Below are positions 21,104 to 31,955 of a stretch of DNA of 64,000 nucleotides, in pieces. Within the stretch, counting starts at the first letter, position 1. Every line of letters begins with the position of its first letter. The position numbers and the translations under genes were made by a program. The DNA is taken from assembly GCA_031763025.1 (NCBI GenBank), contig JASSKH010000014.1, positions 12,533,201 to 12,597,200 of the forward strand, in the 5' to 3' direction. Below the pieces are notes generated by a model. The model made no database searches. It was given only the letters and a program-made list of their open reading frames with translations, and was not told the DNA's origin. This stretch comes from Macrocystis pyrifera (lineage: Eukaryota; Sar; Phaeophyceae; Laminariales; Laminariaceae).

Positions 21104-23926
21104 CGTACTCATTTGTTGCTTTCCTTAGTCATTTGACCATTGACCACGCATCCCTTTCGAGAAGGAGCACCGTTCCTACTCCACCTCCAACAATTGGGCG
21201 CTCATTACGTTGTTTCCATAAATTACATAGAAACGTTTTACTAATCTTATCCCCTTCCTGTTTGGCCTCCTGTGGCCACCATCTATCTCCTAGGATAGCG
21301 ATCATTTTCTCGCTGCTATTCATTGTATCAAACTCCTCCATGTCGCATTCGTCTGTTTTTTTCTCATCTCCTCTTCTAACACATCCCGTTCCTCTTTGTA
21401 TATTTCGTATTCTCCTACTATGTGAGTTCTATTCTCTATTGCTTTGCCACACGGGCACATCTGTGCGTCTACTTCCTCCTCTTCCCGGCTACTGGTGTAC
21501 CTCTTTCTTCTTTCTGGCAGGTCCAGGTCCCCTACACGAAAGCGCAGTTTCAGCGTTTTCGCGAAGTCCATTGGGCCATGCAAATACGTTTTCATTCCTA
21601 TTCCTTCCCTCAATCCCCCGTATATCTCTAAGTGTTTTTCCGATTCCACCTTGTTTCATAGCGCTAGCCTTTTCCTTCTTTCTATCCGTTCTTCTACTTC
21701 TGCCTTGTACCTCCCAAACTTCCCGGCGGACATCATCTCTACTTGGTTTCCCCCTAGATCCTTCCATACTTTCTCAACTACGCCATCCCACCTTATTCCA
21801 GTTCGCCCTTTTCATACTTTCTCCCATACAGCTCTATCAACTATGGCTGGCAACCTCTTTTTTGGCATGTTCCTTACTTTATATTGCCAGTTCAACTTTC
21901 TCGTGTCTCTGTTTGTCTTGAGTGCGCGCATTCCCAGTTCTGCTCTTAATACTGTATTACTAATCGTACTTGAGCATCTTAGGATTTCTTTAGCTGCTGT
22001 CATTTGAACTGTTGCCAACTGTTTTACGAGTTTCACGTTCCCTTCCCATACTTCTCCTGCATATTCTAGCTTTGGTACTATCACATTCATCAAGATACAT
22101 CTCTTATTCTAGTGTCAAGGTTCAGGTCTGTTAGGATCGCATCCATCTTGCCTACTTGTGCCTTACCCTTTCCTATTACTTTTGCTATATGTGTATCCCA
22201 AGAGCAGTCTTTTGAGATCTCTACGCCAAGGTATGTATACTGGTCTACGATCGGCAATAAATCTTCTCCCCACTTCCAACTGAAATTTACCGGGTTTACC
22301 TCATCTTCGTTGCAAAACAACTACTGCGCATTTCTTGACGTTCGCCGTCACCCTCCATTTCCTGGTGTATTCTAGCGCCTTCTCTATTTGTTTCTGCAAT
22401 CCTTCGGGTGCTTCTGACATCCCCACGAAGTCATCTGCAAACGTCAATCCCGACACCGTATCTTCCCCTACCGTGACTCCCTGCCTTGCTCCCTCGACTG
22501 CTACTATCAGGTCGTTAGTATATATATATTGAATAAGTTAGGTGACAATGTACATCCCTGTGCAACACCTTGTAAAATATCAACATATTTCGATATTTCC
22601 CCGTCCAGTATCACAGCACTTCTCGCACATTCCGTCATCTTTTTCATCATTCTCCACATCTTTCCTCTGAGTCCTATTTCCCACAGTTTTTTCCACAATC
22701 CATTTCTCCATACTGTGTGGTAGGCTTTCTGCACATCTAGAAAGAAACAGTACGTTGTTAGTCCCGCGTCTTTCCTACCTTGAATAATCTTACCTAAGGT
22801 GTACACATGGTCTACGCAGCTACGGCTTGGCCTAAACCCTGCTTGCCCTTCGCTTATTTTGTCTTCCTTCTCCATCATCATTCCCATTCTATCATTCAAA
22901 ATCTTACAAATTGTTTTGCCTACTGTGCTTAGTAGCGTTATCCCTCTATAGTTCCCCGGGTCAGCCTTATCTCCTTTCTTGAATGAATTTACTACTACTC
23001 CTTCTCTCCACCTCTTGGGGCGTACTCGTTTTTCCATGTCCAGTTATACAACATAACCATCGTGGTAAGCATTCCTTCTCCCCCGTACTTCATAAATCCA
23101 TTCACTATTTGGTCTGCCCCTGCTGCCTTTCTATTCTTGAGTTTAGCTACACACTTCTTTACCTCTTCCCTTGTGAACTCTCTCTGTAACCCTCCCGAAC
23201 CACTGTCTTCCCTTTCTGATGTATCTACGTTCGCCTCTGCCCACGCGTTGATTTCCTTCTCGAATTCTGCATCGAACGTTTCGTTGGCTGTGGGTGTTCC
23301 TAGCTTTCGGTAATTCTCTACTAGTACCTCCCTTTTCCCTTTCGAACTACTAACCATTTTACCGTTCTGTGCTCTTAGAGTAGCTATTCCCGTGTCTGCC
23401 TCTCCTGCTTGTTTGCCAAGTATCCCTTTTATCCCTACCCACATCTGCCACATCCCGCCTTCAAAGTCTTCATTTGTTTTATTTACTACGTCTTTCCATA
23501 TCCCTTTCTTCTTCTTCTCTACCGTCTCTTTTACTTTCTTTCTAGCTATAGCATACTCCTCCCACCTTGTCGAAGTTTTACTCGATGTATACCTTTCGTG
23601 TGCCTTTCTCCTTGCTCTTATAGCCTCTTTCACTTCTTCATCCCACCATTTTGCCGCTCTGTTGCATACTGTCTACTCCTTCCCTGTTACTTTACTTGCT
23701 GTGGTCTTGACCAACTGCTCCCATCCTTCTATTATCCTAGCTCCTGCATCATCCCTTTCTATATCGTTCCTTGTTGCACCTATTCTTTCCAACAGCTCGG
23801 AAAATTTCTCTGCATTTTTGGCCATCTCTTCTTGGAACTCTTCCCGTTTCTCTTCTACTTCTAGTTCATCTATTCTCCATCGATACAATTTCCTACCTCT
23901 TCTATGTTTGATAACTCTCGTTGGTT
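21104..23926 (-). mobile_element. LINE-B: 5'-truncated non-LTR retrotransposon nested in LINE-A
   Basis: This is a second LINE lineage, on the minus strand, inserted into a plus-strand LINE-A 3' end. LINE-A sequence is found on both sides (left to 21103, right from 23927). Both junctions carry an aattgg(t/c)ggg-plus-G-run sequence, consistent with a target-site duplication. The element lacks its endonuclease and begins within the pre-RT region. It ends at the 3' side without an obvious poly-A. A related 3' fragment lies at 54705-55500. Confidence 0.75.
21129..23926 (-). pseudogene. LINE-B ORF2 remnant: reverse transcriptase and C-terminal zinc motif
   Basis: RT motifs on the minus strand include LKNRKAAGADQIVNGFMKYGG, NYRGITLLSTVGKTICKIL, QAGFRPSRSCVDHVYTL, FFLDVQKAYHTVWR (motif A) and QGVAQGCTLSPNLFNIYI. 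Motif C is FADD at 22430-22441, which is intact. A C-terminal CPCG...H motif lies near 21.43-21.46 kb. Frameshifts are seen near 23019, in the TA run near 22525, near 22316, near 22100 and near 21830. The catalytic residues are kept but the frame is broken at least five times. Confidence 0.8.
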
Positions 23927-24900
23927 GAATTGGCGGGGGGGGGGGGGCAACAAGAGGAGTGGCGGAAAGCCCGAGCAAGGAAGTGCGGAGAGGGGGGCGA
24001 AGAGGAGGAGTTGAAGGGAAACTGAGGTGAACGAACGTAGGAAGGAGATGACAAGCAGAGTAGGAAGGCACCAGGCCGACCAGGAAGTAGAACATAACTA
24101 TTCTACTCGTGCTACCAACTGGTGCGGCTGGTTCGAACGTGGTCTTACTTTATCTTTTATTCTTTTTGTTTTGTTTTTCGTAGTTGCGCTGATCATCTGT
24201 GATTTTCAGTTCATTTCTTTATCTTCCTTTCTTCGATTGACAAGCCCTATTGAAGGAGCCGTGTGGCGTGGGTTGATGACGAGCCTCTGCTTTGCGTGTT
24301 TCGTACCGTATGAAGCCGAGGGACTGGGCATAGTTGACAACGCAAGACGGGGACGGCAGTCATTGTAGCAAAGAACCATAGGGAGAACATAGCCATACTA
24401 CTCGTACCTCAAACTGCTGTCGGTACCTGCAGGGTGCTTTCTGCTCTGGTTTGCCCGGTTTGCCTGTTTGTTTCCCTTGGTTCCTAGGCTTACTCAGTAG
24501 TACAATTAGTGGTGTTTTGTCTTTCTTCCTTTTTTTCAGGTCGTTCGTTTGAAGGGTCTGCCACTTCCCATGAGGGGCGGGCACGACTGAATGTTCCTTC
24601 CATTTTTTCTTTTTTTCTTTTTTCTTTTTTTCTATTTGTCTTATTTGTTCTGTTTTTTCTGTGTTACGTTCGTTTTTCTATTTCATGAAATATGTATGTC
24701 GTGCCTGTCATATCCAGTACCTGGTTTGACGACAAGGCATTCATTCCATTGTGTGCTGCTGTTGTTGTACTTATGCATATCTAACAACTATCTCTGCGGC
24801 GTAGTTTTATGACGACATACCTTGCATCTCTCCAGGATTGAAGAGTCGGCACGGGCACTGGTTGTGCTGGATGTCGACGGGTGGAAAGAACGCTTCAATC
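23927..24900 (+). mobile_element. LINE-A 3' end, right part of the split copy
   Basis: It continues the copy that starts at 20717. Here it holds the 3' UTR, with G-rich sequence, two similar modules ('gcaccaggccgac' near 24.07 kb and its variant near 24.36-24.41 kb), and T-rich stretches. The conserved terminal block (ggttgtgctggatgtcgacg near 24865) is followed almost directly by a SINE. The terminal (AAC)n tail is missing here, replaced by the SINE head. Confidence 0.75.
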
Positions 24901-24904
24901 CGGC

Positions 24905-25215
24905 GTCGCCGGTGACTCGGTAGGTGGTCCGCGAGCCTATTACAATCAATTTCGTGGGTTCCAGTCTCACCGAGTGCATGCTTGTAGAGACTTTTCCTTG
25001 CACAAAATTGATAAGCGGAAAGCGCGAGAGCGTGAGTTAGCTGTACATTCGATGAACATAGACGAGAAGTGGCAATGCTGGCCTCTATGCGCGACACAGA
25101 ATAAAGGCACGTACGGGGGGGAAAAGGGACGACACCTGTGACCACGGCTTGTCCAAAAGATCGCTGAGGGTAAAACCTTCTACGAGTTAGGGTGGAAAGT
25201 AAACGTGATGATTAA
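24905..25215 (+). mobile_element. tRNA-derived SINE, copy 2
   Basis: This is the only plus-strand copy. The tRNA-like head at 24905-24985 contains cggtgactcggtaggtgg and a B box in gtgggttccagtctcacc. The body and tail follow as in the other copies, ending ...gtgatgattaaaaaaatg. It is the most diverged of the five copies. It abuts the end of a LINE-A 3' terminus. Confidence 0.8.
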
Positions 25216-25424
25216 AAAAATGACAATTAAAAAAACAATGTGAAGAACACAGACGACAATGTTCATTTTCATTCTGGGGACTGATACTACATACCCCGAA
25301 AGAGTGATATTAATATGACCTTGCAACATGTTGAATTGTTTTCGGACGAACTAACTTTACAAATATTGATTCAATAACAATGTTGAGTAGTATGAGATAG
25401 ATATGAGGATTTGTTCCGGGGATG

Positions 25425-25850
25425 AGTTGCTCCTCCTGCTATACTGCTGCTGCTGCGATGCCTGGATTGTATTTGACATGGCTCGAGGCGACACCTGATA
25501 AATCAGGTATCATCAGCATTCCCGAAATAATTGTCATGACTACTTGTAATCGTGCTCACTCCTATTTCCAACTTTCTGCAAACTTTCTGTTCCACACTTT
25601 CGCCTATGGGTCACTTTGGTACGAGTTTACGGAGCCATCCCGACTCCTTGAGCAAAGCTATAGGGACAAGGAGCCGTGACTTTGACTTTTAATTCCGATG
25701 GTGGGCACCCATGGCGAACACATGAGCAAATAAACGCGGGTGCGGTCGTGTCCGGCGCTAATGGATAAGATGTTTATCGCCTACAGCCTGCTTCGAGTTC
25801 GTACCCATAACCAAATCATGTACGTCGTGTCTGACTCAAACCACCACCAG
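25425..25850 (+). repeat. Dispersed repeat D, copy 2
   Basis: It is related to 14740-15150 in the same orientation, with shared blocks around 25612-25630, 25645-25680 and 25765-25800. Both copies lie within a few hundred bases of a SINE. No coding function is recognised. Confidence 0.55.
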
Positions 25851-26422
25851 CATGTCAACAGGATGGGGATTGGGTTTGACACAGGTATACGAATGTTAGC
25901 AGCGGGGGTGGCTACTGGAGCAGCCCGGAGGTCTGCCCCTCTCTTAACCCCACCTGCTCCAGGCGGGGGGTGCGCATTAATATTATACAACTTCGAAAGC
26001 AAAATGTAAAAAGTCAGTTTCTCGACTGTCTGGTCCATCCAGTTGAACGAAATAACCGAAAAATCTGGGATCGAAAGGCGCGCTTTATCAACTGCATAAG
26101 AAAGCCCATTTTTGTCTCTGATCGGACACCGGCTTTTTTAATACATACATACATACAAGTTCCCGATTACATAGGAACTGGCCGAGCTACGGACGATTTC
26201 GGTATTGATAGACGGGGGGGGTATATACTATTCGTCGAATACCCTCAATTTTATCCAACTTTTTCTCCTTCCGTGCGTATACTCAATTGAATACGTACTA
26301 CCACCTGTACCAATATACTTCACCTATGTATCTATACGCCCTGCGTCCTCCTCCGCACCTACATTCCATCCCCACGCCATGGGAAGTAGTCCTCCCTCCA
26401 CCTCTCTTCTCCCCCTGGCGGT
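25851..26422. other. No gene seen
   Basis: This is unclassified AT-rich sequence with a short catacatacata run near 26140-26155 and a G-run near 26213-26220. It ends at the 3' side of LINE-C. Confidence 0.45.
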
Positions 26423-29400
26423 CTAGCGGTGCTTATATCGGTGCACACGGTGCGAAATCGCGACCTGGGTGGTCACCGATATGATCTGGAAAAGATGCTC
26501 CTTGCAAACCTCTATTCTTGCTAGAGATCCCCCGTCCGTTCCTCCGATGATGACCGTTGCCAGCTGGTCGATGAAATGGCTGCCTTCCTTCTCGAGGCGT
26601 CCAAAGCTTTCCACCGCGAGGGTGACATGTTTAAGGCTGCGCTCGTCGAAGGACACTTGTCCTGCACGAGCGTAGCGGCTGCGCTTTTGCGCCTCGGAAG
26701 TGGAGGTATCTGATCCGTCTCGATCAGCGCTACCAGCCCGCATGTGTACTCTCGCTGGGGGTCTGCGTGCGTGATGTCGAGGAGTATGGCCTTGTTACGG
26801 TACTCTGACGCGTAGCGTCTCGGACGCCTCCCCTCTCGATCACTATATCCATGCGGAGGTTTATGTCGGCGTTGAAGGGCGCTCCGCTTTCCGTTTGATG
26901 GCGAATGGACAACCGCTTGAAGGTGCGGGACAGCGCGTGAACTAGCGGCTGATGCTGGTTTACCTGCGCGCCTGCTCGGTGGCATGTGCGCGCGTGACGC
27001 GTGGTGGCATCCGTCGCTTCACAGCAGGGGCACCTCGTCGCTATGGGCTCCTCCATTCCCAGGAAGCGCCGTCCCATAGACACGAACTCCGAAGCCGGTA
27101 TGATTCGTGCCGTGTCCACAGGCCTTGCCCTCAAACAGGCGACAGCGCCTGGTCCCGGTAGGCTCCGTTGCCGAGCCTTGGCAAGATCTTGGTTTCGATT
27201 CCCCCGAACACGTCGTTCCGACTCGACGGGCCTGCTGCCTCGGGGAGCTGATCGAGAGACGCAACGTACCGTTGGTACCGTACCCGGTTTACCTGCTGCC
27301 CCAGCTTGTGCTGCGCTTTGTGGGAGCTGATCGTTTGGGCGTCAAGTGCTGGCAATGCCTCCATATCATTATGCTCTGAGACTCCTTCCTCGTTTGCGCA
27401 AAACGCCCGTTCCGCCAGTTTTCCGGGACCACGTTCGCCATTGCCTCCTCCGATACCCCATGGATATCACGGAGGTCCCTGACGCTACTCCAAATGCGGC
27501 GAACGAGGTCCGAATTGGGCAACTCCCTTCGGACGTTTCCCCCCAATAGACCGGAGAGGTCAGCAAGAACCTCTCGCACAGTCGCCACTAAGCTCCCGAT
27601 GGACGCTGACATTCTCCTTAATTTAGCCGATGACATTCCAAACCTCCCGGCCCCTGTGGAGAGGCTCGCCTGCGCTTTCTGGTGGGGCTGTAGCGTCAAC
27701 CGGTTCGCCGGGCATCCGTCCGTAAAGAACGACGATTCGTCCGCTATCCCTGGAAGCTCCAGAAGGCGCTCGAGCATCCATATTGCGCTATTGTCTGCCC
27801 GCTGACACGCGGGTAGTGACAGCTCGGGGTCCATCACACGCTCAATGTAGGAGGTCCGCTTCACCATTGAACTGGTGGCGATGAAGTTCGCCGACTGTTT
27901 GTCCGGCATACCGGCAGGATGCGCACGAGTTGCTCTGCTCCCCCATGTCGGACTATCTCGACGGCGCTGTTCACCGCGAATGCATCAGTGCCTATGGGCA
28001 CGCCAACCACCTTTACCCCACCCCCTTCATCAATGCGGACACCTATGCCCCCGAGAAGTGCTATCTCTTCCGACGTAGGCAGATGCTCTTTTGGAGGCAA
28101 AGCAACAGTCTTGCTGGGGTTAATTGCAACGCCTATTTTGCACAGCTCGTGCTGGAGAAAGGGCACTACTCTCACCTTGTCCGGTGTGATCTCTGATATA
28201 CCGATGCTGATGTCATCGAGGTAAGTAAAGGCTTCAACACCCCGGGGTTCAAACACCTCACGGACGTGTTTGAGTATTGGCAGCAGTGGCATGCAGAACA
28301 GCGCCGGGCCCATGGCATCCCCTTGCTGCACTCCACTGGAGCAGTCAAGTTTACGCCGTTCCCCCGAGTCCATCTGGAAGAACGTAGGGGCTGGCCTCTC
28401 ACCGTAGCATTTAGCAATGAACGGCGTGAGCGCGGGCACGCAAGTGGCCGCCTCGGCAAGTACTGCTGTCCGCTATACAGTATTGAAAGCGTTGGAACAG
28501 TCGGTTAGGATGAGCCAGTTTCTTGCCTCATGGTGCACCAAACTGTCTTGCCTCACGATTAGTCTCTTCCAGCCGTGGCCGCCACTGCCGCATAGTCCCG
28601 GCTGCTAGAAGACGTCTCCATGTCATACCTACACATACGGGGCAACATTTTCCCCCCAAGGCAGTGAGGTTGGACTGCAAGAAGAGCGGCCAGAATTCCG
28701 GCGGGAATGCACCGGGGTCGTCGAAGATCCGCCTCCAAAAGGCCTCGATGCTAGCTCCAAACTTATCGCGACCGAAGCCGGTCCTCATGACCGACTGCAG
28801 GTGTGAGAAGCGTAGACCGTCACTGCCCGCGCCTGATAACGCATTTCGTGAGTTGATGACGTCGAGGGTCACCTGCGAATCGAACTCTTGCTCTGGACGC
28901 CAGTTGGGAACACTCCCTTCCTCCGGTTCCATGGAGCTAGCTGCCACCGCTGCCGCTGCCGACTCGGAGATGGAGGCACGATCTTCCCCGGGAATTTGGC
29001 GTTCACCCGCTCCCATGTCACCTCGTTGCCGGGCGCTCGCGCTTCCGCGAAAAGACAGCATGCTGCTACTGACACCCAGCCCGAGTGGCGACAGGCTGAC
29101 GACGCTCTCTCGTACTTAGCCGCGTCTGTGGCTTCGTAGGTTGGGCCCCTGAGCCGTGTCGATGCTCGGCTGGTGTACTCCATCAACCACGGGAGAATAA
29201 GCGTGATGTCACCACGTTCGACGGACGCGAATCTCTCGCGTCGCTTCACGCTGCTGTCCCGCGAGTGTAGCAGTACCGGCACGATGTACCACAGCTTAAT
29301 GGCCCTCAGGAGCGACCTCGGCGTCCCTGAGTGTCTGTTTGGCAAATGTGCTCCGAGGGCGTGGTTCAGGAGACCGAGCACGTGGGTGAGAAGCTTGGCG

Positions 29401-29426
29401 TGGACAGTAGCTAACCCCGGCTGCAC
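26423..29426 (-). pseudogene. LINE-C ORF2: reverse transcriptase, zinc motif and endonuclease-like tail
   Basis: The N-terminal part (29.43-28.9 kb) has a conserved LWYIVPVLLHSRD...RFASVERGD...LPWLMEYT segment. RT follows: SRNALSGAGSDGLRFSHLQS (about 28.83 kb), SNLTALGG...RPVCVGMTWRRL-like sequence, and motif A TDCSNAFNTV (28477-28506), directly followed by a stop codon at 28473-28475. Then come SSGVQQGDAMGPALF and motif C YLDD (28212-28223). The thumb and connector occupy 27.3-27.9 kb. A CPCC...H...C zinc motif lies at about 27.03-26.98 kb and an endonuclease-like MDIVIERGG...KAILLD region follows. At least five frameshifts separate these frames. The usual length of about 1,000 residues is nearly all present. 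Confidence 0.75.
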
Positions 29427-29752
29427 CTTAACAACCGTGATGAAACGTTGTTGGAGCTGTTCAAGATAAACGCCATCTAGTGGCCCTGCTATTCCTAACG
29501 AATCCTGGTCCCACGGGTAGCAAAGCTCTTCCCTCCGTTCATCCTAGTTGTTGTCCGGCCTTCCTCCAAGTCCTGCGACCGTAACACCTAGTCCCGGATC
29601 AGCCTGAACTGCTGCCTCCAGTTATTCCCGTCTCCCATGGCGAGCTATGCACCCTCGTGCAGCGCAAATGAGTTGTGCGTGTGACCCATTCCTTCGGATA
29701 GCTTCCCCCACATACCGCGCGTGCATAACGTGCTGGTTTCCACACGGCAGCC

Positions 29753-30814
29753 CTACCACTCGGTGCCCCCGAGCGATTGCCGATCGGCATCCCCCGCAAT
29801 CACGCCGTCTTGACTGGCGCCAATGAATGCACGGAGTCGCCCTACGCTCCCCGATGCTGATCCTCCCCCCTCGCTACCTTCTCCTTCCCTGGGGAGTTCT
29901 CTCTCTTCACCACCGCCCCATCTTGAATGAAACTCGCTGCCCCCTCTCGATCCAGGAGCCGAGGGCGACTCGCTGCCTCCTCTCGGTTCAGGGACCGAGG
30001 GCGGCTCACTGCCGCCGGGTCGAGCAATTCTTTCCCGGTTCGTGACGGCCCCTCTCCCAGTGCTTCTCGCTCGTGACCCCCTCCCAGACCCCCGGGGTCG
30101 GCCCCGTCCGCCTCTTGTGCCACCCCCCTCCCTGGCTGCGCTACCAGGTTCAGAGGAAGTATCTCCAGGTGTTGCTGGGTTGGCGCCGGATGGTGTCAGG
30201 GGCACCCCCAAGCGTCCCGATGGCGTGACATCCCTGTCTCTGGATGTTTGAAGGTTTTCCATGGCTACTACAGCAGCATTTCCCTGATCTACCTGCCCCC
30301 TTATCCGCGAGTCGCCCTCCGACGCCAGAGCTTCTCCTCCCAGCGGTGTCGTTTCTGCCGCCGGAGGCAGAGGCCGCGCAGCACTTGGACAGGAACCTCC
30401 AAAGTTTACCCCCATTCTACCTTGGTCGCCCTCGCGCGAGGGCGATGCGCTTCCAGCTGATCTAGGAGAGGTTGCCACCGCAAATGTTGCAGAGGAAGTA
30501 CTGGGCCTTTCCTGAGGGATCTCCACTTGTCCCGCTAGCGCGGCATCCCTACCCCCCTCGGTGTGACGGCTTTCTATGGCACTCCTAGCGGTGCCTCCCT
30601 GCTTCACCTGCCCCTTAGTTTGCGGACCGCGTTCCGCCGTCAGGACCGTTTCCTCCGTTGTGGACACCGCCGCCGTCGGAAAAGGAGGTAAATCGTCCCC
30701 TACCTCCAACGCGTTTTGGGTCCCGGGGGTCCACTCTGCCGTCGGAAGAGGAGGTAGCGCATCACCTTTTCCCGCACGTTTAGTTCCCGCACGTTTAGTA
30801 TCACGAGGGTGCAC
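29753..30814 (-). CDS. LINE-C RGG/Pro/Ser-rich low-complexity region (353-codon open frame)
   Basis: This long open frame contains repeated LPPFPTA-type and QGGTARSAIES-type modules. It ends in an Arg/Gly-rich block (GGRGRPRGSGRGSRARS) and a run of RGGSE(S/P)PS repeats. RGG blocks often bind RNA, and basic RNA-binding sequence is usual in LINE ORF1 proteins, so a nucleic-acid-binding role is plausible but inferred. The frame opens on GTG, not ATG, so its true start is not defined. It probably continued from the upstream module (30961-31527) before decay. Confidence 0.5.
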   Translation of the reverse strand: MHPRDTKRAGTKRAGKGDALPPLPTAEWTPGTQNALEVGDDLPPFPTAAVSTTEETVLTAERGPQTKGQVKQGGTARSAIESRHTEGGRDAALAGQVEIPQERPSTSSATFAVATSPRSAGSASPSREGDQGRMGVNFGGSCPSAARPLPPAAETTPLGGEALASEGDSRIRGQVDQGNAAVVAMENLQTSRDRDVTPSGRLGVPLTPSGANPATPGDTSSEPGSAAREGGGTRGGRGRPRGSGRGSRARSTGRGAVTNRERIARPGGSEPPSVPEPRGGSESPSAPGSRGGSEFHSRWGGGEERELPREGEGSEGGGSASGSVGRLRAFIGASQDGVIAGDADRQSLGGTEW

Positions 30815-30948
30815 CTGGTCAGGGCTGTGCTGGATGTTGTCCGGGGGGTCCCCACTTGTCCCGCTGACGTAGCGTCCCTGTTTCCCGCGGCGTGACGATT
30901 CTCGATGAAATGTCTAGCAGTGCCGCCCTGATCGTTATGCCTCCCTGT
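30199..30948 (-). repeat. Spacer module repeated about every 320 bp (three copies)
   Basis: On the minus strand, blocks at about 30842-30948, 30516-30622 and 30199-30303 share cagg(t/c)...atcaggg-gg(c/a)a(c/a)(t/c)gct and gggacg(c/t)...gcgggacaagtgg-type sequence. They encode variants of QGGTARxxIExxxxxxxRDAxxxGQVxxP. Each is preceded by an LEAGDxLPPFPTA-like motif. A fourth trace lies near 31.75-31.85 kb, linking these spacers to the RING modules. Confidence 0.6.
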
Positions 30949-30960
30949 TAATGGCTCGCT

Positions 30961-31850
30961 CTACAGCGCCTGGCCCGTCCCTCCTTGCGTGTCTGCCACT
31001 GCCGTCGGAAAAGGAGGCACCACGTCACCTGCCTCCAATGCATTTCGTACCCCGAGGGTCCACCTAGTCAAGCGTTCCTCCCATTCGGCGTGGAGGCCTG
31101 CCAGAAACCCCTGGACGTGTGGTGGGATGTAGATCCTCCGGTTTGGGAGTCGGAGCATGATATCCCGTGATCGGATGGCGTGCGCGGCAAAACGCTCACG
31201 GTAGTCGGCGGCAGCCGCTTGCCATTCCCTCGTGCGGGGGAAGTCGAGGTACGCCGCTCGAGGCATGCCCAGGGCATCGCTGAACAGGGAGAACAGCAGG
31301 AACGAAGAGGTTTGGCTCCTTCCATGGGTCCTCACCATGTGCTCGAACGTGGGGTGATGACCAGTCGTCACATAACTGGCTGGTACCAGATGGGTGCCCT
31401 CCTCCTCAAGAAGTTCGGCGAACTGCAGGGCACCTCCTACTGTCGGCCACTTTCCCCCCCCCGGCCGGGGTCTGGGAAGGTCCTCAGTTAAACTGGCGGA
31501 TGGAGAGGTCGGGTTCTTACCGGCCATTCAGAGCCACACTCGACGCATGGCTGCGGGTCTGTGTGTCCACATGCGAGGCGTTCCGCACGATCCAGCATGC
31601 AGCTGGCGTGTACCAACTGTCTGTTGCCATGGTCACAAGTGATGGGTGTCCATAGATGATCGACCTCTGGATTCCTGTCTGAGTTTTGTATGTCCTCACC
31701 GCAATGGATACATGGGCCTGCTAGCGCGGTGTCTCTTGTGGTCTCACGGCTCTCTGTCGAACCTGGCGCGGCGCCTCTCTCTTCAGGCTGCCCCCTTGCT
31801 AACCGGTTGTCCCCCTGCACTGAGTCCGTTCGCTCCGGTGAGGCCGCCAC
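30961..31850 (-). pseudogene. LINE-C RING-like module, second copy, frameshifted
   Basis: The module begins with a RING-like zinc finger (CIHC...TCDHG...LVHASCML...CVECGSEW; C-x2-C, C-x-H, H-x2-C, C-x2-C) at about 31.55-31.73 kb. It continues into a domain of about 150 residues (ALQFAELLEE...VTTGHHPTFEHM...FSLFSDALGMP...YLDFPRTREW...IMLRLPNRRIYI...EWEERLTRW) at 31.05-31.45 kb. A frameshift near 31520 separates the two. It is a tandem duplicate of the module at 31956-32570. I do not recognise the second domain. RING fingers usually bind E2 ubiquitin-conjugating enzymes or act as protein-interaction folds; which applies here is unknown. Confidence 0.65.
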
Positions 31851-31955
31851 CGCCGCCGGGAAAGGAGGCAGCGCGTCACCCGCCTCCAGCGCCCTTTGGA
31901 CACCGAGGGTCTACCTCGTCAATCGTTCCTCCCATTCGGCGCCAAGGCCCGCCAA

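Noticed and set aside
21133-22007. 262- and 187-codon plus-strand frames rich in Ser/Leu/Pro/Phe
   Set aside because: They are antisense shadows of LINE-B ORF2.
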